NCBI RefSeq assembly: GCF_030936135.1
Contig: NC_082594.1
Location: forward strand, 130,548,668-130,612,667
From: Gavia stellata
Lineage: Eukaryota; Chordata; Aves; Gaviiformes; Gaviidae
Length of the DNA: 64,000 nucleotides
Direction: 5' to 3'
Numbering within the stretch: position 1 is the stretch's first letter; the number at the start of each line of letters is the position of its first letter. Below are positions 43,401-55,400 of this stretch, piece after piece. The notes under the pieces were generated by a model, which did no database searches, was not told the origin of the DNA, and saw only the letters and a program-made list of their open reading frames with translations. Position numbers and translations under genes: made by a program.

Positions 43401-46400
43401 AGTACAGCTGAAATTGGTCTAATGGATAATGACAGTTCCAGTGCAAAAGTGGGGAAAGTCACTCAAGTTCAAGCATGACAGGAAGGGGAAATCACATTAG
43501 TCAGGCAAAAATGAGGGAGAAGTGGTTCCTCAGCAGCTGGGACTGGTGAGGAAGTCAGTTCAGGGCAGGGAGAAATCACTTCAAGCTGTGGGGCACACAT
43601 CCACTCTTGTGACCTGCTATGCTGTGAGTGGAAGGAGTAACAAAGGAAAGAGCTATTGCTTCTAAGCAAGTCACAGTATGGAGACCGAGTAAAACAGGTG
43701 TGGGGAGGAGCAGACAAGACTAGTGATGGAAGGACATAAAAGTTCCACGAGGGGAGGGAAAAAGGTACTAAAACAAGCAACACGCATTCTGTGGCAAGTG
43801 AGGGACAGGACTAAAACAGTTCTACATCAGCCAAGAGGGAAGGAAAGTGCTCAAGGACAGTGTACAATGATGACTCTTGAGGATAGGTGTAAGCGTGGGA
43901 ACTGTGACAGAGAAAGATTACCGAGCACCAGAGGGAATGCATTCACCAGTGAGACAGCAAACCTCACGCTAGGCAGGGTAAGAGACGGGAAAGGGATCAG
44001 GAGAAGCAGAATTTGCAAAGAAGAGGGGATAGCTTTAGGACAAGGTAAGGAAAATTTAAGGGACATGAACAGAATTACCGCTGGGTAAAAAACTGGCTGG
44101 ACGGCCAAGCCCAGAGAGTCGTGGTGAATGGAGTCAAATCCAGCTGGCAGCCAGTCACAAGCGGAGTCCCCCAGGGCTCAGTTTTGGGACCAGTCTTGTT
44201 TAATATCTTTATCGATGATCTGGATGAGGGGATCAAGTGCACCCTCAGCAAGTTTGCAGATGACACCAAGTTGGGTGGGAGTGTTGATCTGCTCGAGGGT
44301 CGGAAGGCTCTGCAGAGGGATCTGGACAGGCTGGATCGTTGGGCCGAGGCCAACTGGATGAAGTTCAATAAGGCCAAGTGCCGGGTTCTACACTTTGGCC
44401 ACAACAACCCCAGGCAACGCTACAGGCTTGGGGAAGAGTGGCTGGAAAGCTCCCCCGCAGAAAAGGACCTGGGGGTGTTGATTGACAGCCAGCTGAAGAT
44501 GAGCCAGCAGTGTGCCCAGGTGGCCAAGAAGGCCAATGGCATCCTGGCCTCTATCAGAAAGAGTGTGGCCAGCAGGAGCAGGGAGGTGATCGTGCCTCTG
44601 TACTTGGCTCTGGTGAGGCCGCACCTCGAATACTGTGTTCAGTTTTGGGCCCCTCACTACAAGAAGGACATTGAGGTGCTGGAGCGTGTCCAGAGAAGGG
44701 TGACGAAGCTGTTGAAGGGTCTAGAACACAAGTCTGATGAGGAGCGGCTGAGGGAGCTGGGGTTGTTCAGTCTGGAGAAGAGGAGGCTGAGGGGAGACCT
44801 CATCACTCTCTACAATTACCTGAAAGGAGGTTGCAGAGAGGTGGGTGTTGGTCTCTTCTCCCAAGTGACTAGCGACAGGACAAGAGGAAATGGCCTCAAG
44901 TTGCGCCAGGGGAGGTTTAGGCTGGATATTAGGAAAAATGTCTTTACTGAGAGAGTGGTGAAGCACTGGAACAGGCTGTCCAGGGAGCTGGTGGAGTCAC
45001 CCTCACTGGAGGTGTTCAAGGAATGTGTGGACGAGGCATTGTGGGACATGGTTTAATGGGCATGGTGGTGTTTGGTTGATGGTTGGACTTGATGATCTTA
45101 CAGGTCTTTTCCAACCTTAGTGATTCTGTGAATTAGACTACAGCACAAAGTGGAGGGTGGCAAGCAGTATTTGGTTAAGATCTCATCTCCAGTCAGGAAT
45201 CAGAAGCAGCTTGGGGCAGCTAACATGGGTACTTCTCCCAAACTCCTGCATCGTCCCCAGGTCACGCCCAATGGTACTGGGCACAGTTCAGCATTACCTG
45301 AGCAGCTCCTTAGTTTAAAATATTGCACAGTACACTGTGGTGGTTCAGCACCCGACTGACAAGTAGTTCAGCTGGGTACTGGGACCAGCGGTATTTTCAA
45401 ACATTGTACTCAAAAGTGCTTCCAGCAGTCGGTGAGGGAAATGCAATGAGCATCCGAAGAAATATCCACATAAAGACAAAAAAGGAAGGTAAGGGTGAAA
45501 TCTGCTCTAGAGCATAAAGGCCTTGCTTCAGTACATGCACAGCGGAGGTACCAAAATTAAATAGAAAATATCTCCTCAAAACAGCCAAAACCAAGGACAA
45601 AAGGAAGGTAGAAACTGCAATAGAAAACAGGGATCGATGCCAAGGCAGGCAAAAAATGGCAGTCTTTCTGGGGAAAGGGGCAGGCAAAATCAAGAGTTGT
45701 TCCAAAACTACAGTTACTTCAGGGCAAGGCTCTGCACCATGTCAGAAAGAGACCAGAGGGCTGCTATTGTCTACCCTAGTACAGTATGTCCATACTGGAA
45801 TCATATCCATGCCGTACTCACAGTTGGCAATAATCCCATTGACGCATGAGCTGCAGTTCCTACACTGGAAGAGATCGGGCAGGCCAACCTGATACTGATT
45901 CTTCCGACAGCCACATACAGTATCTTGCTTTGGGGTGCAGGGGGTCTCTACTATCTGCAGGAATTCTGAGGAAAGAAAAAGCAATTATTCTCCAACCTCT
46001 TCCCTCACCTTCAGCTGAGAGCACCGTTATGATGACAGGTATTGCTATCCCCTGATTTTCCCAGGCAAAGGCCAAACAGGCCTGGAAACTGTGTCTCAGG
46101 CTGTAGTAATCTGGTAACCCTTATTCCTGCTGTCCCCAATCCCTTCCCGTACGCTGTCCTTCTGCCCATTCAATTGCTTACTTTTCCAAGCTTCCTCACT
46201 CACTTTGCCATACCCTCCACCCCCACACCTGCCACTACCACCCACTTGCCTCAGGTCATGTAGATAACTCACCTGTACGGCAATGTGTACACTGGAAGCA
46301 TTTAGACATGGTGTTATCAACAGCCGTGAACGTGCCATTAGCACACGGAAGACAGACAGGTGCCTGGTCAGGCCGATCGCAGTCTTTTGCCTTATAGGTA

Positions 46401-49400
46401 CCTGCAAGAAAATCACTTAACAGAGCTCTGACAGGAAAGCAAATGCATTGTCTTAGGGAGGATGGGATTCACTGATTCCTCAGAGAAACCCTGGAGTTGA
46501 TGGCGTAATGATTGAGTATGCTTCCTCTCACCAGCGTGAAGGACGCTGACAGCCCAAAAGAAGAGACAAGGAGTAAGAATTTATCTGGGTAGGCATAGGT
46601 ACCAAGGAAAGGGAGCACTGATGTAGCTGTAGGACAGAGACAGTTTGAGAGTGCAGGACAGAGAAATGCCCGAAAGGTGAAGGTCGCTGTCACTGTACTT
46701 ATTTTACGTACCTGCATGGCACCTCATGCAGCAGTGGGTCTCTCTGGGATGTAGGTATTGTCCTAGTTGACACTGCACCTGCCTCTTTTCTCTCCTCAAG
46801 GGGTTAGAGGGGTCTCTTCCATCCAAGGCTATCCGATGGACTTGCAGTGTATATGGCACTGGAGCAATTTCTACAGATTCTTTCATCAACACACAGACAA
46901 ATGTTAGGATAACCTGTAAATACAGAGGGAGAGGGAGAGAAAGGGAAAGCAGGAGGGAGAGCAACAAGGTGAGAAAACATCATATTCCCTGGCAGACTGC
47001 ACAAATGACTTCAGCACTTACAATTAAATCTTTTTATAACAGTGAGTTCAATTGACTTGACCAATTCTGATATCAGGACGCTGCACTGACAAAAGTGTGT
47101 GGGGAGATTATTTACCAAAAGAATCCCCAACAAACCCATGCCTGTGATCTGTGCTATTAATACGCCGTACGATGGTCTCTATGACAAACTGGTTGTATAT
47201 AAAGCAAATACTTTTCATGACGTGCAATTTATAGATGGAATGCCTTGAAAATGCTGCAGCTTGCAAGAAAGTTACTCAAGAGCAAAGGAATGTTTTTATT
47301 ACGGAAGGCAGTAAGACAGCCCATCTAGAAACAGTTACAGAGAGAAGAATGCATCCAGTACTTGCAGTTCTACTGAATAAATAAACCAGATGGGAAGTCT
47401 GGAATAAGAAGGCAGAGGAGGATCTCACTGCATGCAAAGTACAGAAAAGCTTCCAAAACTCCTCCTGAGCAAGCCAACCCTAGAGATGTGGGCAAGTTAA
47501 GTTTTCAACTTCTCCCCCATCAAACGTACATTTTTCCATTTAAACTGCAGCTGTTAACATTCGGTCTGAACAGTCTGCCACAAAAATGTGCACTTTTTTC
47601 TTTTTTTTTAGAATTCCTTTAAGATTTACTTGCTATTTTTCATTTTGAAGATGACTTGTCAAGAATTTTAACAGAAACATTAAGATTGGCATGACTGCAG
47701 TATGACTGTAAGCATGTGTGCGTGCGTGCATCAGCGTGTGTGCATACATGGGAAGGAACAGCAGAACAAAGGGTTAAAAGAACAGCCTGTACCAATAATG
47801 AAGGACACCATTCCCTGGACGTTGCTTTCAGGACACTATTCCCAGCAATGAAATTGAGAAATCTGCTGTTTATATCACGGCCAAAAGGTCTACACTCTGG
47901 TAAGACCACAGCATAGATGACTCATCAGCAAAAGACCCCGCACCAGGAGGATGGTAACGAGATTGCAGCATATCACAGACACAATTCCTTTGCCTGTTGA
48001 CCCAAAAGAAAAACAGACCCTAGGCATGTATTTCAAACATGCATTCTGAAAAAGAAAAAATATACAATAACAAAAAGGTTAAAAAAATAAAAAAAAGAGA
48101 AAAAAAAGAAAAGAAAACAAAGAAAAAAAACAAAAACAAAACCAGGAAACAACTTGGTCCAAGATTTATGGAGCCTGAGGTCTGCAAGTTCCTACAGCGA
48201 AGGTCCATCCCGTACCAGCTGATGACTCCTGAAAGGTATGATGGACTTGTCCAAAACCTAGTTCGTAGTGGCATGAAGAACCCCTGCGGCACAATGAAGA
48301 CTTGACAGCCAGTGTCCCTTGTCATCTGCATTGCACACAAGTGATCCTGGCCACACCATCTGGACATAACACATGTTGGTGCTTCTGAGTATGTCACAGA
48401 GAGTGTGTGCGAATGTAGTCTGTGCATCAGATCGTGTGAATGCCTGAAAATCAACTCTTTTTTTGCAAATAAATACCACCCCACCCCATTCATACAATCT
48501 CACGCCAAGTTTTGCTACACTAACTTCCCTACATTGTAACGTTTTCCCAGCTTGCTTGTTTGAAAGCGGCAAGATGCCTAGCTGTACAGGAACAGCTTCA
48601 GAGTTCCGTTTCTTTTTGCTTTTTCAGCTAGGAGAGTTACAGCCAAAGCAAAGTAAACCAATAAGGGTAAACCACAATGCTGATACCAATTTTGTGGTTG
48701 CAAGCTTAAGAAAGGATAAGCAAAATGAGATGGCTATGACAGCCTCACGCTGGCCTGTTTCTCTCAAAATTAAAGCCTTGGGGGAAAAAGGTGCATACAT
48801 GAAAGCAACTTAAAACGTCAAGAAGGATAGGACTTTGCAACTCTGACAGAGCAAAAACCCCATTTTTCAGAGAGGTCTTGTCATACAAAGACATATTCAA
48901 TAGGCCAGATGCTAAAATGGTGAACAGGAAAAAAAAAAAAGAACTACATGTTTAAATAACTATGGTTTCAGACTTAATTAGCTGACCACAGGATAAATAT
49001 GAGGACTCCAACAACAACTCAGTAAGAAAGAAAACTCGTTTCAGCAGCTGATAGTCTTACAAGATTGATGCTTGCAGGAAAACGGGTAAAAGATCATTCA
49101 CACAGATGGTCTGACAGCAACAATAAAAAATCCTGATTCTTTAGCCAATGATTCATCCCCTGACATGGGAATATATACAGCCAGCCTACAAGTCAGACAA
49201 GTCAGCAATAGAAACAGCAGAGGAAAGCATCAGAGATCAAGCCAAAAAACACATAGAAGATTGGTCAGATACACCTTCAAAAACAAAAGAAAACAAGAAA
49301 GGTGTTTTCAGTTTTTCAGATTAAGTGAAAGTATGTCTGTAAATATAATCAAACCAGAGTTAACACATTATTACTGATCAAAATCTGAGGAACAGAGAGT

Positions 49401-52400
49401 CATAGACCACAAGTGACTCACAAACTAATGACTCGGCCTTCCAGAAAAATCATTCACATAGTGGAAAAAAAAACACCACGATCTTAAGCAGCTCCCCAAG
49501 CCATTCAGCAGTATACTGACTTATACCAAGGACAGACTTCATAAAATTCAGGAAATACATGAAATTAGAATAGAATAGGCTATTTCAGTTGGAAGGTACC
49601 TACAACAATCATCTAGTCCAACTGCCTGACCAATTCAGGGCTGACCAAGTTAAAACATGTTATTAAGGGCATTGTCCAAATGCCTCTTAAACACCGACAG
49701 GTTTGGGACATCGACCACCTCTCTAGGAAGCCTGTTCCAGTGTTCGACCACCCTCTCGGTAAAGAAATCCTTCCCCACGTCAAGTCTGAACCTCCCCTGG
49801 TGCAGCTTTGAACCATTCCCACATCTCCTGTCACTGGATACCAGGGAGAAGAGACCAGCACCTCCCTCGGGAGAAGAGACCAGCACCTCCCTCTCCACGT
49901 CCCCTCCTCAGGAAGCTGCAGAGAGCAATGAGGTCACCCCTCAGCCTCCTTTTCTCCAAACTGGATGAGCCCAAGGTCCTTAGCCGCTCCTCTAGCTAGA
50001 CACGCCTTCCAGCCCTTTCACCAGCTTTGTTGCCCTCCTCTGGAGGCATTCAAGGACTTTCACATCCTTCTTAAATCGTGGGGCCCAGAACGCACACAGC
50101 GCTCCAGGTGAGGCCGCGCCAACGCCGAATACAGCGGGACCATCCCCTTTCTTGACTGGCTGGTTGTGCTGGATTTGATGCACCCCAGGATGCGGTTTAC
50201 CCTCTGGGCTGCCAGGGTACGCTGCTGGCTCCTATTGAGCCTGCTGTCGACCAGCACCCCCAGACCCTTTCTGCGGGGCTGCTCTCCAGCCCTCCTCTCC
50301 CAATTTATACTTGTGCCCAGCGTTACTCCATCCCAGGTGCAGAATCCGGCATTTGGACTTGTTAAATTCCATCCCATTAATCATTGCCCAATGCTCCAAT
50401 CTATCTAGATCCCTCTGCAGGGCATCTTATCACTCAAGAGAATCAACACCACCTCCCAGTTTGTCAGCAAGCTTGCTAATGGGGCATTCAACTCCTGCAT
50501 CCGGATCGTTGATAACTACATTGAACAGAACTGGCCCCAGGATTGAGCCCTGAGGAACACCACTGGTGACCGGTTGCCAGCCAGATGTAGCTCCATTTAC
50601 CAAGCACTGAAACCTCAAGTCATGGATAACAGCTCACCAAGGCAAAGTTTAGAGGTTTTCTACAACTGAAATAAGGCGATTTTCCATCGTTAGATTTACA
50701 ACATGCTCTGATTCCACCCACCAGGAGAAAGAATGAGTACCCACTAACCAGTGCTGCATAGAAAAGTGGACAGCATGTATTACCTAAGCCAAATGATAAT
50801 TCAAACCACCAAACCACATCATGCGCACTGGTGATTCACGTTTTTAGTGAGCGGGGACTGCCCAGGGAAAAAAAAAAAGTCAGCAGAAACTCTAGGTTTT
50901 ACTTCTGAAACTGCTGCAGAAATAAACAAAATATGGCAGATGAAAACCAGAATGCTGCTGCTTTAAATCATTCCACCCGTCTGGGTGACAGCTATGTGCC
51001 CCGCACATTCTCCTCACACAAAAGGCAACCCTAGTTCCTTCTCACGTCTTATGCCAGCACTTACTTCCTGACACCTACAGTCAAAAAAAAGCTGCACAAG
51101 CCCAAAAGCTCTTCTGTGCAAAGTTTTGGCAGCTGAGACAGGAGTTAGGAGCCCCTGCACCATCTTCAACCTCAAGTATTCTTGAATTACTGCCACCGCT
51201 ACAATTCACACCCTCGCTGCTGCTTCTGCCTCACCAGACCACGCACAGAGACCTGCAAGTGAGGTGACATCTCTGCAGAGTAAGGCAAAGAACGAAAGGA
51301 GCGGCAAAGATAAAAGTGAAGAACGCAGCCAGATGCAAGAAAGATGGGTGGGGTGGAAATAAGAAGGGACATTTGAGAGCAGTGTTCTCAGGCCAAGGAG
51401 AAAGAAGGCACAGTGTCTGAAAGAGAGGGACAGCGCAGGGAAGTGCGGTGTGTCAAGGCTACCCTATTATCACCTGCCAATGTCCACAAGGCTAGGAGAT
51501 ACCAAATTACTCAGCATGGATGCTGGAGGTCTGCATCATGCACTCTGCCCTCCCTGTGCAGAGCTGTGGCCCCGCTGCTACCGGTAAGGCTCCTCGCCCT
51601 CAGGGAGAAGGGCGGAGGAAGCAGGTACAGTGACACACAGGTACGACAGTATGATGGGAAAGAGGGGATGGAGAGGGTTGTGCTGGGAGCAAGATTCCCC
51701 TTCTAGAAAGCCAGTGAATGCTTAGAGGTGGCCAGAGTGGACAAGGCCAGTCACAGAAAGCAAACTGCATGGGAAGGGGGGATTAGACAGGTGGGAAGGG
51801 ACTCCTGGCCCCACACGCAGCACCTTGAGACCCCACGCCTGTTCACCTGAACTAACAGGAACGCAATACTTGGTGGACCAGACGCTCGGGCATTAGTATT
51901 CCAAACAATTCAAGTAGTATTGCCCATCCCTAGGCTAATGTTTCAAATACCTCCAAATTAATACTTTCCAGAGTTTTAATCTCCTTAATACAAAGGCATA
52001 AAGCTGAAAATTTCAAAATAAAACAATTTTATAAATCCAGATGTGCTGTTAAAATCCAGTGATTAGGATGCTTACTCCTTTTTATGTACATACCTAACAT
52101 ATTCATCATGTAATAAAGTGTTTCCCCACGCACAACTTATTCAACTTTTCTCTCAGAAAAAGACTTCCAATTTGCAAATTCCATTTTTAAACTAAAGGAC
52201 TACCTGCAAGTAAAAGGCATTACAAGTCATTAGAATTTCTCAAATATTTCTTAATAGAAACTTCCCTCGGCTTAAGAGTTCAACATGACACACACCAATA
52301 CACAAGTAATCTACATATCACTCATCTGTAAGCCTTTTTGATGAGTCATAAAAAATTAGCCAGCTTGGAAGTTCAGAAGAAAACAGGGAACCTGCTCAGA

Positions 52401-55400
52401 GTAATGAGCTACCAAAGAAATCAGGGTGCAAGATTACCCCTGTGTTCTTTGACCTCTGCCGTTTCCAAAAGCTCTTCAAGGTTTGCATTTTTTTAGTTTG
52501 CTATACAAAGATGCATGGGAAACCAGAACTTCTGCTTTAGAGATTGAGAAATGTATATTAAAGCAACATTTACAGGAAGCTTTTCTCATTGCTCACTAAA
52601 ACCTGGAAAGGTCAAAAGGATGATGCAAGAGCTATTATTATAAATAATCCTCCATTTTATGAAGATCAGATGGAGGAAAAGCTGTATTTTAGGCCTTGTC
52701 TAAAACAAGGAGACTGGATAAGAGCTTTCATGCAATGAAGAAAGGTCTTAGAAATCTTAATTTAAAAAGAATAAAACTGTGATTTATCTATAAAGATCAT
52801 GAACTTCACATCATAAAATTTGTGTATATATACAGTATATAAAGTTAGAAGTTTTTACTTCATCTTAGCAGAGATAAAGAAAAGAGTGAAAAAGGCAGTA
52901 GGTGATCACAACTGTAAGAAAATAACTTTTTAATTTTTCTTTAGAGGACACAGTGGTGAACACTATGTCCGAGTCACAGACACGCAACACCGCCGTAGTT
53001 CGCCCGCCTGCGTTTGGGGCTGACTTCGACCGCGCAGCTGTACAGCCTTGCATCGGAGAGCCCTCGGAGCAAGAGCTGCGGGAAGGCTCAGTGGGGGCCT
53101 CCCCCTTCAACCCCGAGCTGATTTTCAGCTGGGCACGAGCCCTTGGCCCCTGCCCGCGCTGTGCCACAGCTGTGCTCACAGCCCTTGTCAGAGACTCACT
53201 GGGTGAATTTTTTTAAGAGTCGGGTAATTGTCATGTGCTTGAGTCCTATTCCTTGGACCTGACATACTCCTGCTTGCTTTAATAGAGAAATGCCGTGACA
53301 TTGCTTTGAGATGTGCTTTCTGCTGGCTGGTTCCCAAGACAGCAATAGAAAGATCTGTGCTACCGAGGGTTCGAAGGAAGCACTCCGTTATCCAGGGATG
53401 AGGACAAGATTATGGAAGAGAACACAAGACATCTGCCCCAAATAAATGGGGGGGCATCACTTTGTGATGACTAAAGAAAATGGATGAGAAGGAGCTAAAT
53501 GACAAAATTAGTTTTACCCCAAATAATACTGCTAATGCAGAAAATGGATTACTTAATAAAAAGTAAGGGAAAGGCATCCAAACTGACAATACTGATTACT
53601 TGTGAGAACTTAAACTATCACATAAATGAAATTGGCACAGACCCAGATATCAACATGTTCCATTTGGGTAGAAGTGGACGGTCATCAAAAACAGAAATTA
53701 AAATTAGATCAATAAGCGGATAAAAAGTGGAACGAACCTGGTTGGACAAAGCAATCAGAAATGCAATGAAATGCTATGAAATATTAGTAAAAGATTTGAG
53801 GACAAAACGGAAAGTGTTGTTCTGCCAATGTATAAATCCATAAGGACTGTATCCAGACTGTAGTTCTGGTCCCCGACCCTGAGAAGATAAATTAACTCAG
53901 ATATGATACAGAGGAAGGTAACAAGGACAATCGGTGGTACAGAATGGCTGAGCAGAGGATGCTACAGCAGGACATAAAGTCATGAATGCCATGGAGAAGG
54001 TAAACTGGGATGGCTGTTCTCCATCTCTTTCAAAGCAAGACCTAAGAGGCATCGCATAAAACAAGCGGGAGACAGGTTCAAAACAAATATATGGAGGTAC
54101 TTTTTTAGCCAACATGTAGCTGAGGTGTGGGACTCCCTGCCAGAGTGCTGGGGGTGCCAGAAAAGTGCCTGGGTTCCAAAAGCCATCATCACACCCATCA
54201 GCTGAAGGAAAAAAAACCACACTCAGGGGTCCGACATGTGAAGACACCATTTCAACTCAGGAATTCCAACAGTCACTGATCACTAGAAGCTGGGAAAGTA
54301 TTTTTATGTTTCACTGTTGTACGCTTGCCCTGCTCCGAAACCCTTGGTAGACTGTTGGCCACTACTGGAAACAGGATGGTAGGCCCAACAGTTCTTTCTT
54401 ACAATGCTCTTAGTGGCTTGGTTTTTGATTTTTATATAACATAGCTTCTGACTTCAAAATTGCAATTCCTCCCTCTACCTTCAAAAGGAATCAATGCCAG
54501 AAGCACCTTGTGGCTCTTTTGTCTTTTTTCTTCATAAAACTGAACTGCCTTTAATAAATGAACTGCCATTATATTTTTTTTGTTTCAGTGAGACAGAAAA
54601 CACACTGGCCTCAACCAAGACAGCTGCCATTTTTTCCACTGTGAAAGTTAGGAGTGCATGGGGAGAACACAGAGGACCTGGAAATGACGACAAGGACAAG
54701 CAAAAAGAGAAAATGCATGGAAACAAGCTACAGGAAATTTTGAAGAATCAGAGGAAACATAAAAGAATCAGAAATCTAGAAGGGGGGCATCAAGGGAGTA
54801 AGAAAGGCCATGAGGGCAAACGTAGCATAATATGGAAAGTAAATGGCAGATGGAAGGGCACGCGACAGAGTGAGAATTGTAACACTGAAAAAAATAGTAT
54901 GAGTGTGGTGTTACTGAGAACTGGAAGTGACAGGTAAATAGGAAGGGAAAAATGTCCTCAAAAAGAAAAAGAAATCCCACTGAAGGACAGTCTCCCTCCA
55001 GCATACTATTTAACTGAAGACAATGTAATGAATTTGGGGAACCCAATGATTTTTTGGTGCATTTTATTGCCAATAATATGAATAATATCACATGTAGTAT
55101 CTGAATTACAGCAAAATATGCACACCACTCTACTTAAGTCAGAAATATGCTTTTCTAGGTTTGCTAACTGCTTTTAAATCTATATGCAAGTCATCTCAAC
55201 AGATGATGTATCCTACCTAGGTCCTGAGATGGTAAGTGATCCACAGTTAGTCAAGGCATAGAGTGCTCCTACTCCACAGTTTTAGTTGTGTGGTCTTGCC
55301 AGCGCTAGCTGTAACTCTATTGCCTGGTTTCCAAAAGCTTCCAAGCACAAAATATAAAACTTCAGGAAGAAGATAACTTTAAGCAGGGCAATCACAACTT

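Noticed and set aside
43723-44088. 121-codon open frame directly upstream of the CR1
   Set aside because: Not CR1-like (not ORF2 endonuclease or RT) and purine-rich; taken as unique intronic sequence.
48041-48146. A-rich stretch as the poly(A) tail of a processed pseudogene
   Set aside because: No coding-like sequence precedes it on either strand and the stretch is heavily interrupted.
54494-54937. 147-codon plus-strand open frame in TNFRSF1A intron 1
   Set aside because: Lys/Arg/Glu-rich because of purine-rich DNA. No recognisable domain, and the counter-strand is also open.
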